A stretch of DNA of 64,000 bases, from the NCBI GenBank assembly GCA_965205685.1, contig OZ242174.1:186001-250000 (forward strand), in the 5' to 3' direction. Of the stretch, positions 8,998 through 18,248 are shown piece by piece; position 1 is the stretch's first letter, and every line of letters begins with the position of its first letter. The DNA is from WTFY01 sp965205685 (GTDB lineage Bacteria > Pseudomonadota > Gammaproteobacteria > UBA4575). A program made the translations under genes and the position numbers. The notes beneath the pieces were generated by a model. That model saw only the letters and a list, made by a program, of their open reading frames with translations, did not search any database and was not told the DNA's origin.

Positions 8998-9468
8998 CTA
9001 GATCTGGGTCGCCAGCTCCTCCAGCATGTCCTGGTGTGCGCCGGCATCAATCTCTTTTTTCAGGATGCGTTCGGCGCCGGCCACCGCGATCACCGAGACC
9101 CGCGTTCTGAGTTCCTCGGTGGCCCGGTGAACTTCCTTTTCCACCTCGGCGTGGGCGGCTTCCTTGATGCGGTTGCCTTCTTCTGTCGCATCGGACTTGG
9201 CGTTCTCGACGATTTCGTTGGCGCGCTTTTGCGCCTGGTTCAGGATATCGGCCGCCTGCTGCTTGGCCTCGGAGACCTTGTGCTCGGCGTCGCGCTCGGC
9301 CAGCTCCTGCTGCTTGAATCCGCGTTCCGCCTCGGCCAGGCCGTCGGCAATTTTCTTCTTGCGCTCATCAAGTGCGGTCATGATCGGCGGCCACACGTAC
9401 TTCATGCAGAACAGGACAAAGATGATAAATGCGAGGGTTTGACCGAATAATGTTAGACCTATGTTCAT
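8998..9468 (-). CDS. atpF: F1Fo ATP synthase subunit b
   Basis: The 156-residue peripheral stalk subunit. One N-terminal membrane helix (MNIGLTLFGQTLAFIIFVLF) is followed by a long charged coiled coil. Only a single b gene is present, as in other proteobacteria with homodimeric b2 stalks. It is placed normally between atpE and atpH. Confidence 0.98.
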   Translation of the reverse strand: MNIGLTLFGQTLAFIIFVLFCMKYVWPPIMTALDERKKKIADGLAEAERGFKQQELAERDAEHKVSEAKQQAADILNQAQKRANEIVENAKSDATEEGNRIKEAAHAEVEKEVHRATEELRTRVSVIAVAGAERILKKEIDAGAHQDMLEELATQI

Positions 9469-9511
9469 GTCTGGACTCTACTGGGTGGTTGACAGGAAAA
9501 TGCTGCGCGCG

Positions 9512-9745
9512 CTAGACCGCGAACAGCACGTACAAGCCAATGGCGATGGCGATGACCGGCAACGCATCCACCAGGCCCATGACGATGAAAAACTGCGTCC
9601 TCAGCATGGGGATCAGCTCGGGCTGTCGTGCGGCGCCCTCAAGAAAACGCCCGCCCAGCACCCCGATGCCCACGGCAGCACCGGCGGCACCGATGCCGAG
9701 CATGAGTGCGCCCGCTATGTAGAGTACGGCTTGTGATAGTTCCAT
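9512..9745 (-). CDS. atpE: F1Fo ATP synthase subunit c
   Basis: The 77-residue c-ring subunit, two membrane helices. The essential carboxylate is Asp60 in FIVMGLVDALP, and the polar loop ARQPEL binds the F1 stalk. The residues near Asp60 give no obvious sodium-binding signature, so proton coupling is expected. The start at 9745 (MELSQAVLYIAGALM) has a GGAG ribosome binding site. Confidence 0.98.
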   Translation of the reverse strand: MELSQAVLYIAGALMLGIGAAGAAVGIGVLGGRFLEGAARQPELIPMLRTQFFIVMGLVDALPVIAIAIGLYVLFAV

Positions 9746-9795
9746 CGTAATTCTCCTGTTACCAGTTGCATGAAATGAGGTTACAAAATGTGTCG

Positions 9796-10659
9796 CTAGT
9801 GGTGCTGATGGGCCATGTCGAGATACACGATCGTCAGCACCATGAAAATAAAGGCCTGCAGCAGAATGATCAGAATGTGGAAGATGGCCCAGCCCAGTTG
9901 CAGGAACCCGCCCAGGGTGCCCCACAGGATCCCGCCGCTGTACAGCAGCGCGATCAGGATGAAGATCATCTCCCCCGCGTACAGGTTGCCGAACAGGCGT
10001 AGCGCCAGCGACACCGGTTTCGAGATCAGCGAAATGCCTTCCAGCAAGAGGTTCGCAGGCAACCCCCACTTGCCGAACGGCTGGAACGAAAGCTCGCCCA
10101 GAAAGCCGCCGAGGCCCTTGATCTTGATGCTGTAGTAAATCATCAGCGCGAACACGGCCACGGCCAGGCCGGCCGTGATGTTCAGGTCCGTGGTCGGCAC
10201 GATCTTGAAATACACGTGGTGCGGGTCCATGCCCAGCGCGAAATGGCCGAACTGCCCGGCCAGCCAGGGGATCCAGTCCACGGGCACCAGGTCCATCAGG
10301 TTCATCAGCAGCACCCAGACGAAGACCGTCAGGGCCAGCGGCGCAATCAGGTCGTTTTTCGCGCTGAACGAGCCACGCACGTTGTCGTTGATGAAGTCCA
10401 CCACCCACTCGACAAAGTTCTGCAGTCCGCCGGGCGTCTCGGCCGTCATGGAGCGCGCCGCGCGGTGAAACACGAAGAGGAACAGCGCACCGAGCGAGAA
10501 CGACCACAGCAGGCTGTCCACATGGATCGACCAGAAGCCCATCTCCGCAACCTCCTCGGCACTGTGGGCAAAGCCCCAGTGTCCGTCCGGATGCCGCCCG
10601 TAGGTCCAGTTCGTCAGGTGATGCTGGATGTACTGCGACGAAGTGACAGTGCTTGCCAT
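9796..10659 (-). CDS. atpB: F1Fo ATP synthase subunit a
   Basis: The 287-residue stator subunit that forms the proton half-channels. The essential arginine lies in the helix LALRLFGNLYAGEMI, and the last helix ends in MAHQHH. The protein has the usual five or six hydrophobic segments. It starts 3 nt after atpI ends, so the two are translated together. Confidence 0.98.
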   Translation of the reverse strand: MASTVTSSQYIQHHLTNWTYGRHPDGHWGFAHSAEEVAEMGFWSIHVDSLLWSFSLGALFLFVFHRAARSMTAETPGGLQNFVEWVVDFINDNVRGSFSAKNDLIAPLALTVFVWVLLMNLMDLVPVDWIPWLAGQFGHFALGMDPHHVYFKIVPTTDLNITAGLAVAVFALMIYYSIKIKGLGGFLGELSFQPFGKWGLPANLLLEGISLISKPVSLALRLFGNLYAGEMIFILIALLYSGGILWGTLGGFLQLGWAIFHILIILLQAFIFMVLTIVYLDMAHQHH

Positions 10660-10662
10660 GGC

Positions 10663-11058
10663 TCAGGTAACGGGCCGGGGGGCCGCCTCCGGTTTCAGCA
10701 GCGGGACCGCCCAGTTGCAGGAATGCGCCACGAAGTAGGTGGCCAGCAGCACCAGGGGGTGCACGCCCTCGTAGTGGATGAAGACCACGGCAAACAGCAG
10801 TATCGCGAGCATCATTTTTACGAATTCCGCACCGAAGGCGGACCAGACCAAGCCTCGGATCTGCAGGCTGCGTTTTCTCGGGAACAGCTGGCGGGCAAAA
10901 TACAGGTTGGGCAGCACGCAGATCAGACCGCCCAGCAAGGCCGACAGGGCCAGCTCATGCTGCACAACGAACAGGAGCGCGGACACGCCAAGGGTGACCG
11001 CCCACTGCGCGATGAGGATGCGGTTCACCTGCAAGGGTGCGTTCAGTTTTCGAGCCAA
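10663..11058 (-). CDS. atpI: ATP synthase assembly factor subunit I
   Basis: A 131-residue membrane protein with four hydrophobic segments, positioned as the first gene of the atp operon. AtpI helps c-ring assembly and is poorly conserved. The best start is TTG at 11058; no in-frame ATG lies near, and a GTG ten codons further in is the alternative. Unusually, the gene upstream is not parB directly but an inserted plus-strand outer-membrane gene region. Confidence 0.88.
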   Translation of the reverse strand: MARKLNAPLQVNRILIAQWAVTLGVSALLFVVQHELALSALLGGLICVLPNLYFARQLFPRKRSLQIRGLVWSAFGAEFVKMMLAILLFAVVFIHYEGVHPLVLLATYFVAHSCNWAVPLLKPEAAPRPVT

Positions 11059-11291
11059 TGTTCCAATAGGGTCCGGGGCCGGTCTGCAGCGACTTTCGCG
11101 CTGCTTCGTGCGACAGTCCCAACGCTCGCCTTTGATGGGCCTGCAGCATGTTTTTCAAGAGGCGCGAAGTATACGGTTTGGACATCAAAATCTCAACCGC
11201 ATGCAGGGTAGCTCACAGCCGCAAATCGGGGTGGTCTGCGGGGACGGATTTTTGCCTGCCGGCATATCCCGAAAGGGGATGGATAGACGTT

Positions 11292-11400
11292 CTAGAAACT
11301 GTAGCGCATCGAAAGGGCGGCTTTGTTTTCGCGCTTGCGAATGATGCTCGTGCCATCACGCTCCGCGGTCCTGTCCGTGTGATTCAGGCCGAGGCTCACA
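11292..11400 (-). pseudogene. Remnant: C-terminal end of an outer-membrane beta-barrel protein
   Basis: The minus-strand frame ends LGLNHTDRTAERDGTSIIRKRENKAALSMRYSF, split here as a turn rich in charged residues followed by a final strand KAALSMRYSF and a stop. An amphipathic last strand ending in phenylalanine is the outer-membrane assembly signal of beta-barrel proteins. Upstream in the same frame the sequence becomes proline- and histidine-rich with no barrel pattern, so only the tail of a gene seems to remain. The upstream limit is approximate. Confidence 0.4.
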
Positions 11401-11473
11401 GACGGTGCCGATTGTTCTTGGGCCATCAAGTCAGTATTCTCTACCGGGACATGGCCCCCCTTATGGGAGGGGT

Positions 11474-11500
11474 GTCTTTGCCCCGGGCCGGGACAAAGAC
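11474..11500. repeat. Strong perfect-arm hairpin
   Basis: GTCTTTG (11474-11480) pairs with CAAAGAC (11494-11500); inside a C/A mismatch, CCCG pairs with CGGG around a GGC loop. No T-run follows on either strand, so it is not a classic terminator. It lies 118 bp upstream of the outer-membrane protein gene. Confidence 0.45.
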
Positions 11501-11617
11501 GGGTGGGCCCTGTGGGCGCGCACAGGCTAGCTGGCCGCATCGGGGCTGGGCTTGCCCGGGCTGCCTCATATCGGGACGCAGAAGCCTTACAGTCTCAAAA
11601 ACAAGGGAGATGATTGT

Positions 11618-12481
11618 ATGAGGTTGATTTTAACTCCCGCGACCAGGGCGACCCTGCTGGGGCTGGTAGTCCTGCTCGGCACACCGGCCATGGCGGATGA
11701 TTCGCGGCACTCAGGCTGGTACGTGAGCGCAGGCGCAGGCCTCGGCTGGATGGCAGAGATCAAGCAGGCGGGCTGGAACCGGGACATGATCTGTTATCCG
11801 AACGATGACTGCAGCCAGAAGAGTTCCATCGGCGGCTATCAGTGGTTCTACGACCATGACGCAGACCGTGGTAACGTGTTTGAATTTGCCGTTGGCCGGG
11901 TTTGGGGCGCCTTGCGCCTGGAGCTCTCGGCAAACCGCCGCGAAAACGATCTCGGCCGGGAATTTACCGGCAGCTCCTACCTGGACGGAACACCGATCTT
12001 GCCGGACACCACGTCCGGCTATACCAGCCAGTCCGTGGATCTGATCGATCGTTTGCGAACAGAGGGCCTGCAGTTGAATGCCTACTACGATTTCCCGCTC
12101 GCATGCGGTCGCCTCACTCCATACCTGGGGGTCGGGATTGGGGTTTCCCGCATCAAGCTCTACGGGCTGGTGTACAGAAGCGAGTACAGCTGCGATCACA
12201 GCTGCAATGCCGAGTTATCTCCGCCCGGGGCCTATAATTCCTGGAAGGACGTGGATCTTCGCGACACCGTGTTTTCCGCACACCTGCATGCCGGGGCAGA
12301 CTACAGCATTACGGAGCAACTGCAGCTGGGCCTCAAGCTGACCTACAGCAAGGCCGGTGACCTGCGCGATACGAAAGGCTACATCGAGCATCCAATCCCG
12401 GACCAGGTCTTCCGTACAAAAATCAGCGGCATGGACCACTGGTCCCTGCTGCTTAACGTGAAGCACCGGTTCGGCAACTAG
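11618..12481 (+). CDS. Predicted outer-membrane beta-barrel protein, function unknown
   Basis: A 287-residue exported protein. A signal peptide ends at about residue 26 (LVVLLGTPAMA-DD), followed by alternating aromatic and polar strands (GWYVSAGAGLGW, FEFAVGRVWGALRLELSANRRE, YLGVGIGVSRI, LLLNVKHRFGN) typical of an 8-12 stranded barrel. Several cysteines lie in the surface-loop-like parts. The ATG at 11618 is preceded by AAGGGAGA, which fixes the start. It points opposite to the surrounding minus-strand genes and interrupts the usual parB-atpI junction. Specific function is not recognisable. Confidence 0.75.
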   Translation: MRLILTPATRATLLGLVVLLGTPAMADDSRHSGWYVSAGAGLGWMAEIKQAGWNRDMICYPNDDCSQKSSIGGYQWFYDHDADRGNVFEFAVGRVWGALRLELSANRRENDLGREFTGSSYLDGTPILPDTTSGYTSQSVDLIDRLRTEGLQLNAYYDFPLACGRLTPYLGVGIGVSRIKLYGLVYRSEYSCDHSCNAELSPPGAYNSWKDVDLRDTVFSAHLHAGADYSITEQLQLGLKLTYSKAGDLRDTKGYIEHPIPDQVFRTKISGMDHWSLLLNVKHRFGN

Positions 12482-12546
12482 GCAACTCGAGACTGCGAGC
12501 CGCCCGACACCCTAGGATACGGGTGCCAATAAACCTCTCTTAGGAT

Positions 12547-13422
12547 TCAGTCTTGCGCTGAAATAAGCCGTTCGACGATACCGCCGAACTCATCCAGGTT
12601 GGCATAGGAAATCGACACCTGGCCGCTGCCATTTTGACGGTGACGGATTTTCACGCGGGCATGTAGCTGCCCGGAAAGCTTTTCTTCCATGCGCTGGATG
12701 TCGGGGTCTGTGCGACCCTGGCCGCGCGGGGGTTGTACGGTGCCCGAGCCCATCCGCTTGACCAGTCTCTCGGTCGCGCGAACTGACAGGCTTTGGCGCA
12801 CCACGGCATGGGCGGCCTCGAGCTGTCCGGCTTCGTCCAGGGCCAGCAGGGCGCGTGCATGGCCCATCTCGATGCGCCCCTGATCCAGCAGGTCCTTTAC
12901 CGCCGCCGGCAGGGTCAGCAGGCGCAGGCTGTTGCTGACGGCCGTGCGCGAGCGGCCTGTGGCATCTGCCACCTGCTGGTGGGTCAGGTCGAAATGCTCG
13001 ACCAGGGTGGAAAATGCCCGCGCTTCCTCAAGCGGGTTCAGGTCCTCGCGCTGCAGGTTCTCGACCAGGGCCATGGCGGCCGCTTCCGAGTCGCTTGCCT
13101 CGCGCACGATGGCCGGTATCTCCTGCAGGCCGGCTTGCTGGGCGGCCCGCCAGCGGCGTTCCCCGGCAATCAGCTGGTACTCCCCTCCGACCTCGCGCAC
13201 CACGACGGGCTGCATCACGCCCTGTTGGCGGATCGATTCCGCCAAGGCTTGCAGCGCTTCGGGCTGCATCGACTGGCGTGGCTGGTACGGACTGCGTTGG
13301 ACCCGCTCGATCGGCAACTGCCGCAGGGCCGCACCGCGCGCATCTTCTTTCGTGCCCGGGCCAGGGGTACTCAGTAATACATCGACCCCCAGTGTGCCCA
13401 GCCCTCGTTTCTTCTTTGTCAT
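12547..13422 (-). CDS. parB: Chromosome partitioning protein ParB
   Basis: A 291-residue CTP-dependent DNA clamp that loads at parS and spreads on DNA to guide origin segregation with ParA. It has the N-terminal CTP-binding motif AGERRWRA, the helix-turn-helix THQQVADATGRSRTAVSN that reads parS, and a C-terminal dimerisation domain. It overlaps the parA stop by 4 nt, so the pair is translated together. Its expected targets, two parS palindromes, are present in recF of this same window. Confidence 0.98.
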   Translation of the reverse strand: MTKKKRGLGTLGVDVLLSTPGPGTKEDARGAALRQLPIERVQRSPYQPRQSMQPEALQALAESIRQQGVMQPVVVREVGGEYQLIAGERRWRAAQQAGLQEIPAIVREASDSEAAAMALVENLQREDLNPLEEARAFSTLVEHFDLTHQQVADATGRSRTAVSNSLRLLTLPAAVKDLLDQGRIEMGHARALLALDEAGQLEAAHAVVRQSLSVRATERLVKRMGSGTVQPPRGQGRTDPDIQRMEEKLSGQLHARVKIRHRQNGSGQVSISYANLDEFGGIVERLISAQD

Positions 13423-14237
13423 GACTCCGGTGTGTGTTGCTGCATCTCCGGCGAGCCAGGCGCCGTTGTTTCGGGCCCCTCCACGCGCGCCAGCATCTCG
13501 TTGGCCAGGTTCAGGTAGGCCTGCGCGCCGCGCGAGTATGCATCATACAACAACACCGGCAGGCCGTGGCTAGGGGCCTCGGCCAGTGTCACGTTGCGGG
13601 GGATGATGGTGCGAAAGACCTCTTCGCCGAAGTGCGAGGCCAGCTGGCTGGAAACATCGTGGGCCAGGTTGTTGCGCGAGTCGTACATGGTGCGCAGCAA
13701 GCCCTCGATCCCAAGCGCCGGGTTGGCGGTACGGCGCACCCGGTCGATGGTTTGCATCAGGGCCGACAGTCCCTCGAGCGCATAGTATTCGCACTGCGTC
13801 GGAATGATGACGCTGTCCGCCGCCACCAGGCCGTTGAGCGTGAGCATGTTGAGCGAGGGCGGGCAGTCGAGGAAGACGTAGTCGTAGCGCTCGTGCAGCG
13901 ACTGCAGGGCCTCGCGCAGCCTGAACTCGCGGCCCTGGAGTTCCAGCAGGCGCACTTCGGCCGTGGTCAGCTGCTCGTTGCCGGGCATCAGGTCGTAGCC
14001 GCCCTTGCATCCGGGAACGACGCATTCTGTGGCCAGCGCATCCTTCATCAGGGCCTGTGCCGTGGTGTTCTCCACCTCCCGCTTGTCGACCCCGGAGCCC
14101 GTGGTGGCATTGCCTTGCGGGTCCAGGTCAATGAGCAGCACTCGGCGGGGAACGTTCGCCATGGCGGCAGCCAGATTCACCGAGGTGGTGGTCTTGCCCA
14201 CGCCGCCCTTCTGGTTGGTGATGGAGACTGTCCTCAT
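13419..14237 (-). CDS. parA: Chromosome partitioning ATPase ParA (Soj)
   Basis: A 272-residue Walker-type ATPase that moves ParB-bound origins. The deviant Walker A motif KGGVGKTT lies at residues 10-17, LLIDLDPQGNAT forms the second nucleotide motif, and the FLDCPPSLNML segment is typical of Soj proteins. It overlaps rsmG by 4 nt upstream and parB by 4 nt downstream. The start MRTVSITNQKGG is the family norm. Confidence 0.98.
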   Translation of the reverse strand: MRTVSITNQKGGVGKTTTSVNLAAAMANVPRRVLLIDLDPQGNATTGSGVDKREVENTTAQALMKDALATECVVPGCKGGYDLMPGNEQLTTAEVRLLELQGREFRLREALQSLHERYDYVFLDCPPSLNMLTLNGLVAADSVIIPTQCEYYALEGLSALMQTIDRVRRTANPALGIEGLLRTMYDSRNNLAHDVSSQLASHFGEEVFRTIIPRNVTLAEAPSHGLPVLLYDAYSRGAQAYLNLANEMLARVEGPETTAPGSPEMQQHTPES

Positions 14238-14890
14238 GAACCCTTTTCAAGCGCGGCGATTTGTCGGCCGGTGCCCGCGCCCGGAACACCCGCCGGATAC
14301 ACGCCCCGCAGGCAATACCCGCTGGGCAACTCTGGCAGGGCGGCGCCCTGGCCCAGCATGAGCAGCACCCGGCCACGCTCCAGCAGGGGGTCCACCCAGG
14401 CCAGCAGCGTATCTGCAGGTGCCAGCGCACGGCTCACCACCGTGTCAAAGCCCTGTGGCGGTACGTACGCTTCCACCCGTTGCCGGTGCACCCTGGCATT
14501 TTGCAGGCCGATCTCGATGATGCACTGCTGGATGAACCGGGTTTTCTTGGCATTGGCGTCGAGCAGCAAAAATTCCCGGTCCGGGCAGGCAATCGCCAGC
14601 GGGATGCCGGGCAGCCCGGCGCCGCTGCCGACATCGATCACGCGGCGACCGGCCAGGTGCGGCAGCAGGCTCAGGCTGTCGAACACATGGCGGTGGAGCA
14701 GCGTGTCGGTGTCTGCCACAGCCGTGAGGTTGTACGCCGTGTTCCATTTTTGCAGCAACTGCATGAATTGCAGCAGCGCCTGCCGGCAGTCGGTGTCTGC
14801 CGGGATCTGCATCTGTCGCAGCCCGGCCTCAAGCTGCGGCCCGTCCTGCGGGGGCGAAAGGGGGGTCGAGGGTACGGCCAAAGAACTCAC
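14234..14890 (-). CDS. rsmG: 16S rRNA (guanine-527-N7)-methyltransferase
   Basis: A 218-residue AdoMet-dependent methyltransferase (formerly GidB) that modifies G527 of 16S rRNA. The AdoMet motif VIDVGSGAGLPGIPLAI is intact, as is the LLDANAKKTRF segment. The start is GTG at 14890, overlapping the mnmG stop codon (GTGA). It lies in the conserved mnmG-rsmG-parA-parB series. Confidence 0.98.
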   Translation of the reverse strand: MSSLAVPSTPLSPPQDGPQLEAGLRQMQIPADTDCRQALLQFMQLLQKWNTAYNLTAVADTDTLLHRHVFDSLSLLPHLAGRRVIDVGSGAGLPGIPLAIACPDREFLLLDANAKKTRFIQQCIIEIGLQNARVHRQRVEAYVPPQGFDTVVSRALAPADTLLAWVDPLLERGRVLLMLGQGAALPELPSGYCLRGVYPAGVPGAGTGRQIAALEKGS

Positions 14891-16779
14891 GCGCTCTGCT
14901 TCAACTGCTCACGCGTTCTCAGGTGCACTAGCAACAGCGACAGTGCCGAGGAGGTCATGCCCGGGATCCTGGCGGCCTGCCCCAGGGTGCGTGGGCGAAT
15001 CTCGGCCAGCTTCTGGCAGGCCTCGTTGGACAGCCCGGTGATGGCGGCATATTCCAAGTCCTCCGGCAAGCGGACATGTTCTTGCTGGGAGAGGTGTCGG
15101 GCCTGGGCGTCCTGGCGTTCGATGTAGCCGGCGTAGCGGGCCTGGATCTCGATCTGCTCGGCGACGTCCGGGGCGATGTCCGCGCATTCCCCAGGGACCA
15201 GCCGGCGCAGTTGTTCGAGGCTCGTGTGCGGTCTTCGCAACAGGTCATACAGGCTGTATTCGTGCCTGAGTTCACCGCCCAGTAGCTTGCGCGCCTGTGC
15301 GGGCGACACGTCCTGCGGGCGCAAACGGGCGGCCTGCAGGTGCCGGGTCTCGCGCTCGATGGCCTCGCGCTTTTGTACAAATGCCTGCCAGCGCGCCTCG
15401 GGCAGGCAGCCGAGCCGGTAGGCGGTTTCGCTGAGCCGCAGGTCGGCATTGTCCTGGCGCAACAGCAGGCGGAATTCGGCGCGGCTGGTAAACATGCGGT
15501 ACGGCTCCAGAGTGCCGCGCGTGACCAGGTCATCCACCATGACCCCGAGGTAAGCCTCATCGCGGCGCACGACCCAGGCCTCCTTTTCCTGCACACGGCG
15601 CGCAGCGTTGATGCCTGCCAGCAGCCCCTGGGCGGCCGCCTCCTCGTAGCCCGTGGTGCCGTTGATCTGGCCGGCAAAATACAGCCCCTGCACGGCCCGG
15701 GTCTCGAGGCTGGGACGCAGGTCGCGCGGATCAAAAAAGTCGTATTCGATGGCGTAGCCGGGGCGCGTGATGTGCACGTTCTCGAAGCCCTTGATCGAGC
15801 GCACGAAGTCGCACTGGGTCTCATAGGGCAGGCTGGTCGACAGCCCGTTCGGGTACACCTCGTGGGTGCGCAGGCCTTCCGGTTCGACGAATACCTGGTG
15901 TTGGGTGCGGTCTGCAAAGCGGGTGACCTTGTCCTCGATGGAAGGGCAATACCGCGGGCCGACGCTCTCGATGCCGCCGTTGTACATGGGGGAGCGGTGC
16001 AGGTCCTTGCGGATCAGGGCATGCGTGGTCTCGTTGGTGTAGGTGATGTGACAGCTGACCTGCTCGGGGTGCAGTTCGCGGCTGCCCGCAAACGAGAACA
16101 CCGGGGTCGGCACATCGCCGGGCTGGCGTTCCATGACGCTGAAATCGATCGTGCGCCCGTCCAGGCGCGGCGGGGTGCCGGTTTTCAGGCGCCCGACCCG
16201 AAACGGCAACTCGCGCAGGCGCTGTGCGAGGGTCAGGGCTGGCGGGTCGCCGGCGCGCCCGGCGCCGTACTGGATGTCGCCGACATGGATCTTGCCGCCC
16301 AGAAACGTGCCGGTGGTCAGCACCACGGACGGTGCTTCGAACCGCAGGCCGGACTGGGTGACAACCCCGCGCACGGCATCCTGCTCGACCACCAGGTCAT
16401 CGACCGCGGCCTGGAAGAGATGCAGGCCTTCCTGGTTCTCCAGCAGCTCGCGGATGGCGGCCTTGTACAGGGCCCGATCCGCCTGCGCCCGGGTGGCGCG
16501 AACCGCCGGGCCCTTGCGCGAGTTCAGGATGCGGAACTGGATCCCGGCACGGTCGGCCGCCAGCGCCATGGCCCCGCCCATGGCGTCGATTTCCCGGACC
16601 AGGTGGCTCTTGCCGATCCCGCCGATGGCCGGGTTGCAGCTCATCTGCCCGAGGGTCTCGAGGCTGTGGGTCACCAGCAGCGTGCGACATCCCATGCGCG
16701 CAGCCGCGAGCGCCGCCTCGGTTCCGGCGTGTCCGCCACCGATGACGATGACCTCGTAGTGCTGCGTGGATGTGTTCAT
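14887..16779 (-). CDS. mnmG: tRNA uridine 5-carboxymethylaminomethyl modification enzyme, FAD subunit
   Basis: A 630-residue FAD protein (formerly GidA) that works with MnmE to modify U34 of certain tRNAs. The dinucleotide-binding motif VIGGGHAGTEAA lies near the N-terminus, and the CNPAIGGIGKSHLVREIDA segment is diagnostic. The ATG at 16779 (MNTSTQHYEVIVIGGG) is chosen over earlier in-frame codons because it matches homologues. About 100 nt separate it from mnmE upstream; both lie in the same transcription direction. Confidence 0.99.
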   Translation of the reverse strand: MNTSTQHYEVIVIGGGHAGTEAALAAARMGCRTLLVTHSLETLGQMSCNPAIGGIGKSHLVREIDAMGGAMALAADRAGIQFRILNSRKGPAVRATRAQADRALYKAAIRELLENQEGLHLFQAAVDDLVVEQDAVRGVVTQSGLRFEAPSVVLTTGTFLGGKIHVGDIQYGAGRAGDPPALTLAQRLRELPFRVGRLKTGTPPRLDGRTIDFSVMERQPGDVPTPVFSFAGSRELHPEQVSCHITYTNETTHALIRKDLHRSPMYNGGIESVGPRYCPSIEDKVTRFADRTQHQVFVEPEGLRTHEVYPNGLSTSLPYETQCDFVRSIKGFENVHITRPGYAIEYDFFDPRDLRPSLETRAVQGLYFAGQINGTTGYEEAAAQGLLAGINAARRVQEKEAWVVRRDEAYLGVMVDDLVTRGTLEPYRMFTSRAEFRLLLRQDNADLRLSETAYRLGCLPEARWQAFVQKREAIERETRHLQAARLRPQDVSPAQARKLLGGELRHEYSLYDLLRRPHTSLEQLRRLVPGECADIAPDVAEQIEIQARYAGYIERQDAQARHLSQQEHVRLPEDLEYAAITGLSNEACQKLAEIRPRTLGQAARIPGMTSSALSLLLVHLRTREQLKQSA

Positions 16780-16880
16780 GTTCGAAAGTCCATGTGCGTG
16801 TGGCATGCCCGGGGCCGGCCTTCGTGCGTACCCCGTCTGCAAATCCCGCCCATTGTACTGAACCCGGTGTGCGGACTCGA

Positions 16881-18218
16881 CTACTTTCCGATGCAGAACT
16901 CGCTGAAGATGCGGCCCAGCAGGTCTTCGGAACCGAATTCGCCGGTAATTTCGCCAAGTGCCTGCTGGGCCAAGCGCAGGTCCTCACCGGCAAGCTCCAG
17001 TCCGCGGGCCTCGCGAAGCCCCCGCACGGCGGCCTGGACATGGTCCCGGGTGCGCTGCAGGGCGAGCCGGTGGCGCCTGCGTGCCAGAAACGGCGTGCTC
17101 GCCTGCTCGCTTCCCAGCAGCCGGGCGCGGATCAGCTCGATCAGCGCCGGCAGGCCCGAAGCGGTCTTCACCGACAGGTAGACTTCATCCTCAAGGGCCT
17201 CGGGCACTTGGTCGGTCAGATCGATCTTGTTGTGCGCCCGGATGCAGCGGGCACCATCCACTTCCTCGGGCAGCACCTGCCCGGGTTGCGTGACATCGTC
17301 CATCCACACCACCAGGTCCGCCTGCGCCAGCGTACGGCGGGTGCGCGCGATGCCCTCGCGCTCGATGGCGTCCTCGGTCTCGCGCACACCGGCGGTATCC
17401 ACCACGTGGACCGGCATGCCCGCGATTTCAATGTCCGTGGCCACGGGATCACGGGTGGTCCCGGGTGCGGCGGTCACAATGGCGATGTCGCTTTGTGCCA
17501 GCGCGTTGATCAGGCTGGACTTGCCGACATTGGGTGGGCCTGCGATGGCGAGCGTGGCCCCGGCGTGCAGGCGCTCTCCCACCTGGGCCTGCTTGAGAAG
17601 GGTTGCGATATCCGTGCCGAGCTGTTCCAGCTGTTCGCAAAAATGCTGCGCTTGCTGCACATCGAGGTCCTCGTCGGGGAAGTCCAGATATGCCTCGATG
17701 CCCGTGCGCACGGCCACCAGTTGCTCCAGCACGTCCTGTACGCGCGCGGAGAAAAGCCCCTGCAGGGAGCGGTTGGCCAGGCGCACGCACTGCTCGGTGG
17801 AGCTTGAGATCAAATCGGCGATGGCCTCGGCCTGGGCCAGGTCGATCTTGCGGTTCATGAAGGCCCGCAGGCTGAATTCGCCGGGCTCTGCCAGCCGTGC
17901 GCCGTGCGCGCACAGGGTGTCCAGCAAAAGGTCGCACACCACCGGGCTGCCGTGGGTGTGGAATTCGACCAGTTCCTCGCCTGAAAACGAGGCCGGCGCC
18001 TGGAAATAGAGCGCGATGCCCTGGTCGATGCGTTCCCCGCGGGCATCGTAGAAGCCGGTCAAAATAGCCTGGCGCGCGGCCAGCTTGCGATGCGTCACCT
18101 GCTCGGCAATGGTGTGCGCATCCGGCCCGGACAGCCGGATCACGGCCAGGGCGCCGCGCCCGGGCGCGGTGGCCACTGCACAGATGGAGTCGACGGAGGA
18201 TGGGATGACGTTGGGCAA
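16881..18218 (-). CDS. mnmE: tRNA modification GTPase MnmE
   Basis: A 445-residue GTPase (TrmE) that partners MnmG in wobble-uridine modification. It has an N-terminal folate-binding domain (TAPGRGALAVIRLSGP), a G domain with P-loop GPPNVGKSSLINAL, and ends in the catalytic CIGK motif. The start appears to be TTG at 18218, giving MPNVIPSSVDSICAVATAPGRG; no in-frame ATG is closer to the conserved N-terminus. Confidence 0.97.
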   Translation of the reverse strand: MPNVIPSSVDSICAVATAPGRGALAVIRLSGPDAHTIAEQVTHRKLAARQAILTGFYDARGERIDQGIALYFQAPASFSGEELVEFHTHGSPVVCDLLLDTLCAHGARLAEPGEFSLRAFMNRKIDLAQAEAIADLISSSTEQCVRLANRSLQGLFSARVQDVLEQLVAVRTGIEAYLDFPDEDLDVQQAQHFCEQLEQLGTDIATLLKQAQVGERLHAGATLAIAGPPNVGKSSLINALAQSDIAIVTAAPGTTRDPVATDIEIAGMPVHVVDTAGVRETEDAIEREGIARTRRTLAQADLVVWMDDVTQPGQVLPEEVDGARCIRAHNKIDLTDQVPEALEDEVYLSVKTASGLPALIELIRARLLGSEQASTPFLARRRHRLALQRTRDHVQAAVRGLREARGLELAGEDLRLAQQALGEITGEFGSEDLLGRIFSEFCIGK

Positions 18219-18248
18219 GGCCGGCGCCCTATCGCGTGGCGTTCGCGC

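Larger units (their letters stand above)
11059..11617. other. Long intergenic stretch between atpI and the outer-membrane protein gene
   Basis: About 560 bp without an intact gene. It should hold the promoter of the atp operon on the minus strand, although no convincing sigma-70 pair could be fixed. It also holds the C-terminal remnant of a beta-barrel protein (11292-11400) and a strong hairpin (11474-11500). Small open frames here show no recognisable product. Confidence 0.6.

Noticed and set aside
10955..11188. Minus-strand small frame beginning MMSKPYTSRLL upstream of atpI
   Set aside because: It overlaps atpI out of frame, has no recognisable family and no clear ribosome binding site.
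15340..17181. 613-codon plus-strand open frame opposite mnmG and mnmE
   Set aside because: Mirror of certain genes with biased composition; no conserved motif.
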